Of a stretch of 64,000 nucleotides of DNA, positions 1 through 9,989 are shown one piece after another (position 1 is the first letter of the stretch; each line of letters starts with the position of its first letter). The stretch is from the NCBI GenBank assembly GCA_030847615.1, contig JAUMIR010000001.1, forward strand, positions 254,203,187 through 254,267,186, written 5' to 3'. A model generated the notes under the pieces. That model had not been told where the DNA came from, did no database searches, and saw only the letters and a program-made list of their open reading frames with translations. The position numbers and the translations under genes are program-made. The DNA is from Gambelia wislizenii. Taxonomy: Eukaryota > Chordata > Lepidosauria > Squamata > Crotaphytidae.

Positions 1-439
1 AGGGTTCGGATTAGAGCAGAGATGGTGTGGGTGGGGTGTCCAAGAGAAGATACAAGGATGGGCAAGTAAATTTATAGGATTAAGCAGGTTCCTAAATCTA
101 GACTCTGAAACATATTCTACTGTATTTTCTGTCTGGATTTAAGGAAAAAAGCCACGCTAAAGCTTGAAAATAGGCCGAAATACAAATAATATTAACTTCT
201 CACTTCTGATCTAAAATGAAGTTGAAGTTCAGAGAAATGCATTTGGTTCTTCATGTTGCTCATTGCCCTGGCTTATAAGGCCAACATCAGGGGGTTGGCA
301 TGACTATTTGCAGAGATCAATGGCCAGCAAGTGCTGCATTGTCACTTCCCAGAGTCCCTTGTCCTTCCAGGTTCTTTCCTGCTCTGTATAATTCCCCCCT
401 CTTCAGCTGCCCAAGTCTTCAAATTCTTTTAATTTTCCC

Positions 440-935
440 ATTTATCTTTTTACAGATTCCAGTGGATTTTCCAATACTATCACCAAGTCATCAGCAAATG
501 CCCTTAATTTATATCTTTCTTTTTCATTTCTTATACACCTGATTTTCTCGTCCAGCCTTATATCTCTATTCAAGACCTCAAGTACCAGGATAAACAAAAG
601 TGGTGACAATGGGCATCCTTGTCTTGTTCCTTTTTGTATCTCACTTGGTTAGCTACCTCTCAATTCAATATTATTTGTGCTTTCTGCAAAATATATATCA
701 ACCCAACCCATTTAATAAATTTGTCTCCAAAACTTATCTCTTCCTAGACTCTGAATAAAAAGTCCAGTTCAAGTTGTCAAAAAACCTTTTCTGCATCTAA
801 AAAGAAAGCAATGTGGCTTGTTCTTGTGTCATTCTAAATATTCTCATATATCTCACACATTTCTGATGTTATTTCACAATTGTCTTTTAGGTAAAAATCC
901 ACACTGCTTTTCTGTTTCATCTGCAATGATAAAAA
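440..935 (-). pseudogene. L1-like LINE reverse transcriptase fragment
   Basis: On the minus strand, codons near 487-501 read A-F-A-D-D-L-V, the RT catalytic box. Upstream lies a degraded G-x-R-Q-G-C-P-L-S-P-like stretch (about 590-640) followed by L-E-V-L. Several in-frame stops and frame changes show it is dead. Family placement (L1 rather than another APE LINE) rests on the spacing and wording of these motifs. Confidence 0.7.
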
Positions 936-1045
936 TATACTGAAAAACCATGAAACAGAACTGTGTATTTCATTTGCACTTTATGGGAAACAAAAATATT
1001 ATTCTAATAAAGTAAGTATTAACCTAAACACTATACCTCTTCCAC

Positions 1046-1299
1046 TACAATAGGACCCCCGTAACACTGGGGATTGGTTCTGGGGGTCTCGAGGATACCA
1101 AAAACCATAGATAATAGTGAACACCACTGAAAATAATGGGACTTCCAGTTTAAAATACCAGAGTTGCCTTGGAGGATCTAGAAAATGGCTAGAGAGAACA
1201 CATTTTCTAGGAAGACTCTATGGTAGGTATGCTGTTTTGTGTCCCGTAGATAATTGAATCAGTGGATAATGAATCAGTGGATAAGGTGTTCCTACTGTA
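1046..1299. mobile_element. Tigger/pogo-like MITE, copy 1
   Basis: About 254 bp with inverted ends (aataggacccccgtaac / gtgttcctactgta) flanked by TA. The body reads 'ataatgggacttccag...ttgccttggagga...ttttctaggaagactctatgg'. Near-identical copies occur at 16773-17045 and 39719-39972. TA flanks and the cagt...agg(a/g)cccc terminus match the Tc1/mariner Tigger group. Confidence 0.75.
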
Positions 1300-1805
1300 C
1301 TTTACCAGCTATTATTTATTTCATTATTTCATTTATTTATTTATTTATTTCATTTTAAAGGCATGAAAAAGTCAAATAAATAAATAAAAGACATCCCAAT
1401 AAGAAGCTTCCTTACTTACACCTTAAAAGCCTACTTAAACAAAAAGATATTTGCCTGCCAGGAAAAGGAAAGCATAATTATATATATAAAAAAACTATAA
1501 CACAAATTCCCATGTCACTGCTTTAGACAATACAGCAAAATGGCATAGACAAATGCACACAAGAACTGTAAAAGGAAAGGATTTGAGATGCATAGAAGGA
1601 AGAACAGAGTGAGGATCTCCTAAAGGCACAGGGAAGATTAAGATGCACAAGAGCATGTCACAAAACCAATATCGCTTGTTATTTGATCTAGTCAGGAGAA
1701 GGAGAGGGGAGTGAAACACAAACAGACTGCATCTCTGTCCCCATTGGCATTTGGATTGGTATGCAATGCCAGCATGGGAGAGCAGAGCATCCAGATCTGA
1801 GGAAG

Positions 1806-2432
1806 TAGACTATGGGTCATCTATACGATTTAAAAAAAATCCGTTTGGGAGGTAAAAAATACGAATAGGCAGCCGTTTGTATGCATACGATCCGCCTACA
1901 TGATTTTTTACCCCCCTAAACTTTGTATGAACCCCTTCCCCAGCTGGCTGGAGCGAGCAAGCCAAGCAGCAGTTTTAAATCTCTCGCCGCTTTTTAAAAA
2001 AATTTATTTAAAAAGGTGTCTGCTTTGCGGACATTCCGTTTTCCCTATTTACAAAGTAAAATAAAAATAAAAATATATAAAATTAACGGACTTACCAGAC
2101 TCTCTCTTAGCTGGGAATCCAACATGGCGGCCGCTCCCAATTCCCCTCCTTGCTAGCCCCGCCCCCTCTACTTGACCAGCCAATCAGATTACACTGCCTG
2201 TTCGTATGTGTGCGAACGGGGTGTACAGACCATCAGCCATTCAAACGGCTGTACGTATTTTCTGCCGAGATCCACTAATCCTCCCGAATTCTGAATCCAC
2301 GTAGTTTATGGGGGATTCACTAGCCCCCCCTTCTGAATGATACGTATGAATCCGAACAGCTGTGTGTACGGAAGAGCGATCTTCCGATCAGCGTACATAT
2401 TTTTTTACCGTGTAGACGTAGCCTAAGTCTAG
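1806..2432. mobile_element. hAT-like non-autonomous DNA transposon, copy 1
   Basis: About 625 bp with imperfect inverted ends (tagactatgggtcatctat / tagacttaggctacgtcta read inward). It interrupts another repeat: 'ctgaggaagtagact' before and 'aagtctaggaaagcttgc' after. The interior contains a GC-rich 'catggcggccgc' block. A second copy in the opposite orientation starts at 16383. Confidence 0.65.
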
Positions 2433-3204
2433 GAAAGCTTGCTACAATTTTCTCTCTTTCAGTTAGTCTCAAAGGTACTATAAGCTCTCCTTGCTTTTTG
2501 AAGAGAGAAAGCACCATTTGATGCCTCAGCTGCTGAAACACCTTGGGCAAAGGATGAGCATCAAGGACAGGCAACCACTGGCTCTCCATATGTTGTTGGA
2601 CTACAATTCCCCACAGCCTTAGAGATGTAACATTTCAACAAATGTTGATGCTATGTGAGGTGTTCTTGTTTTTTTAAATAAACATTAAAAAAAAAAAAGC
2701 AATATGAGCACCCTTTACAGATGAAAGTCATTTTGTTACTTTAGGAATATAAACGGCTTGGCATGGCATAAAAGTATCATGTTTGGCAATGTGTCATAAG
2801 AGTATCATGTTTGATTTCTTAAACATACACTTGACTCAGCAAATAATTACAAACTGAATTTACTTTTAAAATATCCTTACAAAAGTAGCTCTGAGGTCCT
2901 GAACCGAGCTATAAGGAACCTTTTTGCTTTTGTCAATGTATGAGGAGCAGGCCAAAAATACACAAACATTAACGACAGGAAAAAAAAGATCAACATCAGT
3001 AAAACAAAGAAAACTGCTTTATCTCCTCTAGTCTTTATCTTCAAACTGTGAAGTGGTCATGAAACACTCATTCCTGTAAGAACAGCTGAGAAAAGGAAAC
3101 CAAGATCAGGCTTGCAATGATTTGAGATACTATACATAGTCTTACATAGAAGCCTGCTTGCGATATAGTTTTTAGAAATGATCTGGAGGGTGTAAATATA
3201 TGAA

Positions 3205-3435
3205 CACAGGACCCAGTGTGTTATAGTGGTTTGAGTGTTGGACTAGGACACTGGAGAACAGGGTGTGAGTCCCCGCTTGGCGATGGAAACCCACTGGGTA
3301 ACCTTGGGCAAGTCACACTCTCTCAGCCACAGAGGAAGGCACTCTAAACAAATCTTGCCAAGAAAACCCTGTGAAAGGTTCACATTAGGGTAGCTGTAGG
3401 TCAGAAATGACTTGAAGATACACAGCAACAAATAT
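3205..3435 (+). mobile_element. tRNA-derived CORE-SINE (MIR-like)
   Basis: Reads 'tagtggtttgagtgttgga...gtgagtcccc', a tRNA-like head with box B remnant, then the CORE-like 'accttgggcaagtcacactc' and a tail 'gacttgaagatacacagcaa'. Related copies lie at 27112-27325 (minus) and 35600-35767 (plus). Confidence 0.8.
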
Positions 3436-3598
3436 ATGAATACCTTATCTTAAATATTTCATTCATCATTCTTAAAAGTGCTATGCCATAATTGATTTTT
3501 TTTCATTTGTTCTGAAAAAAAGAGTCTTAGCAAAAAAGAGGCTTTTTTCTGATTTTTTTCTCCCCCCCTACCCCGACCTTCACTTCTACTCAGCCTTA

Positions 3599-3826
3599 GG
3601 AGATTTTCACACTACACTGTTATAGTGTTACTATTCCAATTTAACTGCTCTAGCTTCCTGCTGTGGGATTCTGGGGTTTGTAGTTTAGTGAGGCCTAAGA
3701 GCTCTCTGGCTGAGATTTGTAAATGTCCCTCCCTAAACTGCAAATCCCAGGAATCCACAGGAGGCAGCCAGACCAAATAAAGTGGAATAGTAACACTATA
3801 ATAGTGTAGTGTGAAAATCTCCTTAG
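3599..3826. mobile_element. Palindromic hAT-type MITE
   Basis: About 228 bp with ~38-bp near-perfect inverted ends: 3599 'aggagattttcacactacac' mirrored at 3805-3826. The interior carries the frequent 'ggattctgggGtttgtagtt' phrase shared with the MITEs at 4487, 22665 and 31625. No coding capacity. Confidence 0.8.
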
Positions 3827-4486
3827 TCAGCATAACCAAAGGCGATGAATGCTGGGAACTGCAGTACAACATCTTGATGGCCAGAATGTTCCCACTCCTG
3901 TTCTAAAACCATGGACATTCACTTTTTAAAAAGAAGAGGGTCCATTAGATGAATGATGTGTGTTATGGCAGTATTCCTGAGGTAAACTTCACTGAAATGT
4001 GTGGAATGCATTTCAGAGTAAACACACATAGGATTATGTGGCACATGTAACAGTTATTTTCCTTTTGAGAGAGCAGCTTGCCATAGGAGATGGATTCGCA
4101 GGGACTGTTATTTTTAGGAGATTTTCCTAGCATCTGTCTGCTGCATCCATTAGCACTGTGTAACTGTCTCAAAATGCTGGATTGTGTACAAGCATCAACT
4201 ATGCCCAGACAGGTTCTATTCCAGTGTTATACCGTCAAATTTTCCTGAGAAGGAAACATTTTTAAATGGATGACTTTAGAAATAAACACTTCATCCTTTG
4301 TTTCTCCCCAGGGGCATAAGCTTATAATAAATCCCTTTAACTAGTGTGGTTTCCAAAGATATTGGAAACATCTGTAATCTTAAAGAAAATTGATTTTGCA
4401 TAAGCAGTGGAAGGAGGTTTAATCTGCTTTGCTTTCTGGGGGCATGCCTGATGTTTAGTTACCAATGATCAGGCAATGGGTCCTTT

Positions 4487-4713
4487 AATACTACACCTTT
4501 ATAGCACTATATTTCTACTTCAACTGCCATGACTACATCCTATAGAATCCTAGAATTTCTAGTTTGGTCAGAGGCACCAGAAGGGCTCCCTTGCTGAGGA
4601 TTTGAAATACCCTCTCTCACACACACACAACTGCAAATCCCAGGATTCCACCTGATGTTGCCATGGCAATTAAATTGGAATCACACTGTAATTGTGTAGT
4701 GTGAAAAGGCCCA
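4487..4713. mobile_element. hAT-type MITE related to 3599-3826
   Basis: Same architecture ('aatactacacctttatagc' ... 'gtaattgtgtagtgtgaaa') with a central 'caaatcccaggattcca'. A (CA)n run sits inside at about 4617-4630. More diverged than the 3599 copy. Confidence 0.65.
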
Positions 4714-5167
4714 CACACAGAGATAGCTGCATTGTTGACCATAAGACCCAAGTCTTTCTGGTGGTAACAGCCACCTCCCCGGAGCAGCAGGAATGGTTGA
4801 GCCAGGGGAGGTGTTTTAATGATGACATGGAGGAGAGCACAGGATTGGTCATGGTGTGGCCACGCCATGGTTGGGAGGAGGCAGGGGCTGAGCTGGCTTC
4901 ATTTAACCCCTTCCTTCCCCTAGCCTCCTCCTCTTTGCTTTGCGACAACGTGGCAAGTGGAAGGCACACTCTGCTTCGCAGACTTTCCGCGGCTGCGTCA
5001 CTGGGACCTTTGCTGGATCACAGGAGGCTAAGATTTTGCTGGGTGGCCTGCTTGTTGTGTGTGTGTGTAAGTTGGAGATTGAGCGAGTGTGTGAACGAGT
5101 GAGCATGTAATTGGCCTTTTCCCACCCTACTTTCAGGGCCTTTGCCCACCCCACCCAGAGACCTCTC

Positions 5168-5350
5168 CTCCTGGGGCCTCTTTCCACCTCTGAGGCCCAC
5201 CGCCAGCTAGGCCGCACCCCTCCTAGGGCCTCTGTGGCCTCTCTGAGGCCTGCCGCCAGTCAGGCTGTGCACCTCCTGGGGCCTTTGTGGCCTTTTGGAG
5301 GCTCGCCACTGGCCTCGCCGCACCCCTCCCAGGGCCTCTGCAGCCTTTCA
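5168..5350. repeat. GC-rich 53-bp tandem repeat
   Basis: Units begin 'ctcctggggcct' at 5168, 5220, 5273 and 5326 (periods 52, 53, 53), each followed by a 'gaggcc...gccgc' segment. It lies just upstream of the 5S-like repeats and may be part of the leader of the YR element. Open frames across it are by-products of the repeat. Confidence 0.8.
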
Positions 5351-5435
5351 AAGAATACTTTGTGTATTCCATATTAAGGTTCTGCTGAGGCCTTATCTCT
5401 TGTCTTTGTGTATTCTGTATTAAGTCATGAACAGT

Positions 5436-5700
5436 TCCTGTTTGATTGGGGAAGCTAAGTGGGGACACCATTGGTTAGTTTTTGGAGGGGAGTTCATCCT
5501 TGTGATTGATTCCTATTTGATCCTGGAAGCTAAGTGGGGCCAGCACCTAGATCAATCATTTCCTGTTCACTCTTGGAGGACAAGCAGGGACAGCATGGGT
5601 TGGTTCTTTGAGGGTGGTCCAATTTTAGATTAATCATTTCCTGTTCTATCGGGGAAGCGAAGCAGGGCCAGCATGGGTTGGTTCTTGGAGGGGAGGCCAA
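5436..5700 (+). repeat. Tandem repeats resembling the 5S rRNA internal control region
   Basis: Four units start at 5436, 5511, 5561 and 5639. Each has the order 'cctg(a/t)t...gggaagc(t)aagcaggg...ggttagt...cttggaggggaggcc', which follows vertebrate 5S rRNA from the middle of the gene through box A (agctaagcaggg) and box C (ttggatgggagacc). Unit 2 lacks the box-C half. The 5' part of 5S is not seen, so this is not a functional 5S gene. The repeats sit immediately before the gag-like frame of the YR element. Confidence 0.6.
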
Positions 5701-5834
5701 TAGTTAGTTAGCTCTTATGGCGCTAAAGAAAGGCAACGGGGGGGGGCAAAGGTAAGGGTCCTGCTCCAAAAACTGGTAGGAAGTGCCCTTCTCCTCTGAT
5801 CCCTGACACAGAGAACGAGGACACTAATGGTATT

Positions 5835-6433
5835 ATGCAGCAGATTTTGGACCATTTGCGGGCGCTAGAGGATGTTTTATATAGGGATCTTTTATATAGG
5901 GAGCTGGATAAAAAGGAGAAGGAGACTCTGAATAATAGGGAGAAGGAGAAAATAAAAAAGAGGCGTGTTGATAGAACATGGTCCAACTGGCTGGCGGGTT
6001 TTCTGATATATGCTGGGGTTGTTTCCCAGAACCAGCCTCACAGAGCCTATGTCCTTATTAGGTACCCTGACATTATATACAGGGCATATGTGGATTTTTT
6101 GGGTCCTGCTTGGCTGCAGTACAGTGAGTCATTCAGATTAATGGCTGCATCGTACTCATCCATGTGGTGGGATGCGATCAACTCGCACCTATGGCTACAG
6201 GCAATGTCCCAAGTTGGCCTATACTGGGGGAAAGGGCACAGAGCGGACATCTGATTCAGAATGCCAGATCTGGTAATGTTTCTCACCAACCTGCCCAATT
6301 TTCTCAGCCAACAGCTCAGCAGTGCTGACTCCTATGCTGGGAGTTTGGTGCAAAAGGGGCATGTTCCTTTCGCCCTTGTAATTTTCGCCACGAATGTTCA
6401 ATTTGTGGCGGGGGACATTCCTTCTGGGACTGT
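5835..6433 (+). pseudogene. Gag-like frame with CCHC knuckle (Ngaro element)
   Basis: 5835-6254 is open for 139 codons with a charged N-terminal helix rich in Lys/Glu and Arg, as in YR-element Gag. In another frame, 6377-6433 encodes C-x5-C-x2-C-x3-H-x4-C (C-S-I-C-G-G-G-H-S-F-W-D-C at its end), a nucleocapsid-type zinc knuckle with one residue fewer than the canonical spacing before His. The frame change between the two parts indicates decay. No other function is suggested. Confidence 0.6.
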
Positions 6434-6659
6434 ATGAAAGGAAAGGGATAATTTAATAAGGCTCAGAAAGGGGGGAAGAAGGGCTCTGGTAACCCTCCCT
6501 CACATGAAAAAGGGGCCCAGCCCAATTAAATTGTATAACCTTGCTGCCTGGTTGTCCATATATCCAAATCAACAGGCAGCTTTATTTTTGTGGGATGGGT
6601 TTCAATCTGGATTTTGTATCCTTTAGCAGGGTGAACATAAGCTCTTTAGGGCTTCAAAT

Positions 6660-7517
6660 TTGAAATCAGTACAAGGTCTAGAACACATAGTACGGCAAAA
6701 AATACAGAAGAAGGTAGATGAGGGCAAGGTTGTTGGCCCATTTGTTGACCCGCCTGTGCCCAACCTAGGGGTATCGCCACTGGGGATTGTTCCAAAGAAA
6801 ATGCCAGGCAAATATCACCTGATACATCATGTATCTTATCCAAAGGGGCAGTCTGTAAATGATTTTATTCCACATGAGTTATGCACAGTTCAATATACCT
6901 CCTTCAATTCAGCAGTTAAGGAGGTTAGGCAGCATGGCCTGGGGGCTGAGCTGGCAAAATGCAACATTAAGTCTGCTTTTTGTCTTTTGCCAGTTCACCC
7001 TGATGATTTCGAGTTGTTGGGCTTCTCATTTGATGGGATGTTTTACATGGACTGAGCAATCCTAATGGGCTGCTCGGTCTCCTGTTCTGCATTTGAGAGC
7101 TTCAGTACATTCTTGGAATGGGACATAAAGTGCAAGAGAGGGCGTAAGGGGGTCGTGCACTATGATTTTTTATTTATTGAGAAATTTGGTTCAGGAGTAT
7201 GCTGCTACCTTATGGAGGAATTCCATGCACTCATAGACTGTTTTGGAGTTCCCCTTGCACACGAAAAGACTGAGGGCCCAGCTCACCAACTGACTTTCTT
7301 AAGTATCAAAATTAACATGGTTGAGCAATTTTTCAGACTCCCTTTGGGCAAGATTGATGAGCTAGTGGGCAGGGTTGGCCGGTTTCTGGCACGAAGAAAG
7401 GTGACCCTCAAAAAATTTCAGGAATTAATTGGGCATCTAAATTTTGCTTGTAAAGTCATGGCACCTGGGAGGGCTTTCCTTCATCAACTGTGTGATGCTG
7501 TTGCAGGGGTCTCCTAG
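6660..7517 (+). pseudogene. Reverse transcriptase (Ngaro element), broken
   Basis: The first part (6660-7055) carries V-P-K-K-M-P-G-K-Y-H-L-I-H-H-V-S-Y-P-K-G and S-V-N-D, the YR-retroelement RT signature around the first catalytic region. A TGA ends it just after F-Y-M-D. The second part (7065-7517) resumes with M-G-C-S-V-S-C-S-A-F-E and F-S-T-F-L-E-W. Where YxDD is expected (7158-7175) the frame reads H-Y-D-F-L-F-I, so two codons including one catalytic Asp are missing. A thumb-like region follows. Confidence 0.8.
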
Positions 7518-7553
7518 CCGCATCACAGAATTAGGATCACATAAGAAATTAAA

Positions 7554-8086
7554 TTGGACCTATGCATTTGGCATAGTTTCTTGGAACAGTTTAATGGGGT
7601 ATCCTTCTGGAGGGGGGAGATGAAGCTGTGGGATACACTTAAGGTGTCCTCTGATGTATCAGGCTCCCTGGGGTTCGGAATTTATTTTGGTGGATGGTGG
7701 TGTGTCGAACGATGGCCGCAGGATTGGGTGGATTCTGGGGTCACTTCTGACCTTTCTCAGAGCTATTCCCAATATTGGTGGCAGTCAGAATATGGGCCTC
7801 TGAATTTACTAATTTAACGGTGTGCGTCTGGTGCAATAATATGGCCACGGTTCAGGTTATTAATTATTTGACATCGCGGTCACAGAGGGTTATGGGGCTA
7901 GTTAGGGCATTCACGCTGCATTGCTTGAGATGTAATATCCTATTCACTGCTACCCACATTGCGGGACTGGACAATGGCATAGCCAATGCTTTCTCCCGCA
8001 TACAGATGGAACGCTTCAGGCAATTAGCACTGGGAGCTGCCGAGGAGTTGGATCTGATGCCAGTGGATTTGTGGGACCTTGGATGA
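7554..8086 (+). pseudogene. RNase H-like domain (Ngaro element), frameshifted
   Basis: The frame shifts at least twice. The best part (7775-8086) reads C-V-W-C-N-N-M-A-T-V-Q-V-I-N-Y-L-T-S-R-S, then H-I-A-G-L-D-N and A-N-A-F-S-R. These match the third Asp and the H-x-x-G...D/N..A-D-x-(L/F)-S-R block of retroelement RNase H, although the usual Asp in 'DN' is Asn here. It overlaps the start of the recombinase frame by 16 bp. Confidence 0.7.
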
Positions 8087-8984
8087 GCAAAATAATCAGG
8101 GCCATCAGCCTATCCCTCGCTCCCAGTACAAGGAAGGTTTATATGAAAGCCATTCACAAGTTCTTTGCTTTTCATAGTGAGGTGTGGCTTGATAACATTT
8201 GGCCCGTCCCTGTTCCTCATCTCCTACAATTCTGTGTATTTTTCAGGGATAAGGGCCTTGTCCCACAATCCATACGATCATGTCTGTCAACTTTGGCCTT
8301 CTGGAGTAAGGCACAGGGCCTTCAGGATAACACCTCTGATTTTAGAATACGGAAGGCTCTTGAGGGGTGGGCCAGGGAAAGGGGGAGAACTGTTGATGAT
8401 AGGCACCCTCTACCCCCCGCAGTTCTTAGTGGGTTATTCCAGGCACGGCTGACCATTTGTGCCACCCCTTTTGAGTCTATTTTGCTCCACGCTGCATCGC
8501 TTACAGCTTTCTTTGGTGCCCTACGCATCAGTGAGCTGGTGTCTGCATCTAAAGGGGACAAATCTGGTAGGGCACTGGGATTGGGGGATCTTTGCCTAAG
8601 CACTAACCAAGCGACATTACTCATCAGGCACTCTAAGACTGATCAGCTGGGAAAAGGGGTTAGGATTGATTGAGCGAATGTCATGACAGGACACTCTGCC
8701 CTGTAACAGCATTAAGGGAGTACTTAAAGGTGCGGCCCAACCAGCTAGGGCCCTTATTTTGCCATGCGGACAGGTTACCCTTAACCCACTACCAATTTTG
8801 GGCAATGACAGCTAAGGCTTTGGAACTAGGTTTGGGCGGTGTGTGTTTTTGTACACACTCCTTCCGAATTGGGGCAACTTCAATGGCAGCAGCAATGGGC
8901 ATGCGGCCTGAAGCAATCAAAAAATTGGGAAGCTCGAAGTTGGGTGGTTACAGGGGGTACATTTGCCCAATTTGTTTTCGATGA
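8071..8984 (+). pseudogene. Tyrosine recombinase (Ngaro element), one frameshift
   Basis: The N-terminal part is an SAM-like arm-binding region. The catalytic core follows: Arg in G-A-L-R-I-S-E-L-V (codon 8524-8526), H-S-K-T-D near 8630, a stop and frame change near 8670, then T-H-S-F-R-I-G-A-T (H at 8856, R at 8865) and the C-terminal Y-R-G-Y-I, with the likely nucleophile Tyr at 8958. These are the R...HxxR...Y residues of the phage-integrase family. YR elements use this to integrate a circular cDNA without the target duplication made by DDE integrases. Confidence 0.85.
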
Positions 8985-9027
8985 TTGTTAAACTGCTGGT
9001 GTGTTCTGTCTTACAGATGTTATTGGG

Positions 9028-9603
9028 TGGCCAACAAGATATTGAGTATTGATCTGTGACCACAGTTTTGTTTACTGGGCGGCACACCAGGCCAAGACAA
9101 GTCACCTGGGCACCCACCTGGGCCTGGGAGAAATGGCCACAATTGAATGGTTGAGCAAAAGAGTCCTGAAGTGAAATGGTTTAATCAATTTGCTTTTTCA
9201 GGAGCATCGTGGACCTCCGCTGCACATGTTGGTGGTACACCTGGGAGGAAATGATTTGGGCCTGCTTAAGGGTAGGGCATTGATCCTCCAGGCATTAGCA
9301 GACATGTGTGCTAAGGCAGTATGGCCGCACATGACATTGATTTGGTCGGACATCATTCCACAACAGATTTACCCAGGAGACAGGGACGCCAAGCAGCTGG
9401 ACATAGCCTGCAAGAAGGTGAATAGAGAGATCCACAGGGCAATGGACAGTGGCTTAGGCCATTTCATCCAGTACCCTAATATCTCATACAAGAGTATCTC
9501 TATAGGGTTGATGGGGTTCACTTATCCGAGAAGGGGATTCAGTTATTTCTTGAGGGCATGCGAGCGGGGTGGGCGTCATATTGGCCTCCTTGGTGGGGGA
9601 TAG
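9028..9603 (+). pseudogene. SGNH/GDSL hydrolase-like domain (Ngaro element)
   Basis: In one frame: D-H-S-F-V-Y-W-A-A-H (block I; GDS has become D-H-S), an in-frame TGA at 9172 where TGG fits, then L-V-V-H-L-G-G-N-D-L-G (block III, GxND). After a 1-nt frame change near 9500, R-V-D-G-V-H-L-S (codons from 9504) gives the DxxH block V. Three SGNH blocks in order and at normal spacing make the family call firm. The domain's role in the retrotransposon is unknown. Confidence 0.75.
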
Positions 9604-9989
9604 GGGCTAAGTGGACACTTGCCCCTTATCCGTGGCAGGTAGTGGGGAGACTATGGCACCCCCATTTCGGGTTGAAGGATGGCCTTATCAAACTGTACCT
9701 GCATATCATGTGGATGGGGTGTAGGGAGGTAGGCTATCCCTGAGGCCGGCGTCAGGATGTAACCCTCGTTAGAAGTCATGTGGCTTGAGGATTTATGTCC
9801 TGGTGTAGGGCCTTCCACTACATGGTGCTTGGGGGGCATCCCAGGTACTGGGATCCCCCTCGGGGCTCAGGTGTTTTGTCCAGGGAAGCTGGGAGCCAGG
9901 TCCGAGGTGACCGTCTGCTCCAGCCAGTCCCACACTGGGTCTCCCCTTTGGGTTCGCATACTCCAGGAAATAAACAAATAAATAGGTAG

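Noticed and set aside
4692..5102. 136-codon plus-strand frame
   Set aside because: Starts inside an hAT-type MITE and continues into GC-rich sequence; composition is unlike coding and no motif was found.
5436..5700. Functional 5S rRNA genes
   Set aside because: Only the 3' two-thirds of 5S is recognisable, units are strongly diverged and one is half deleted.
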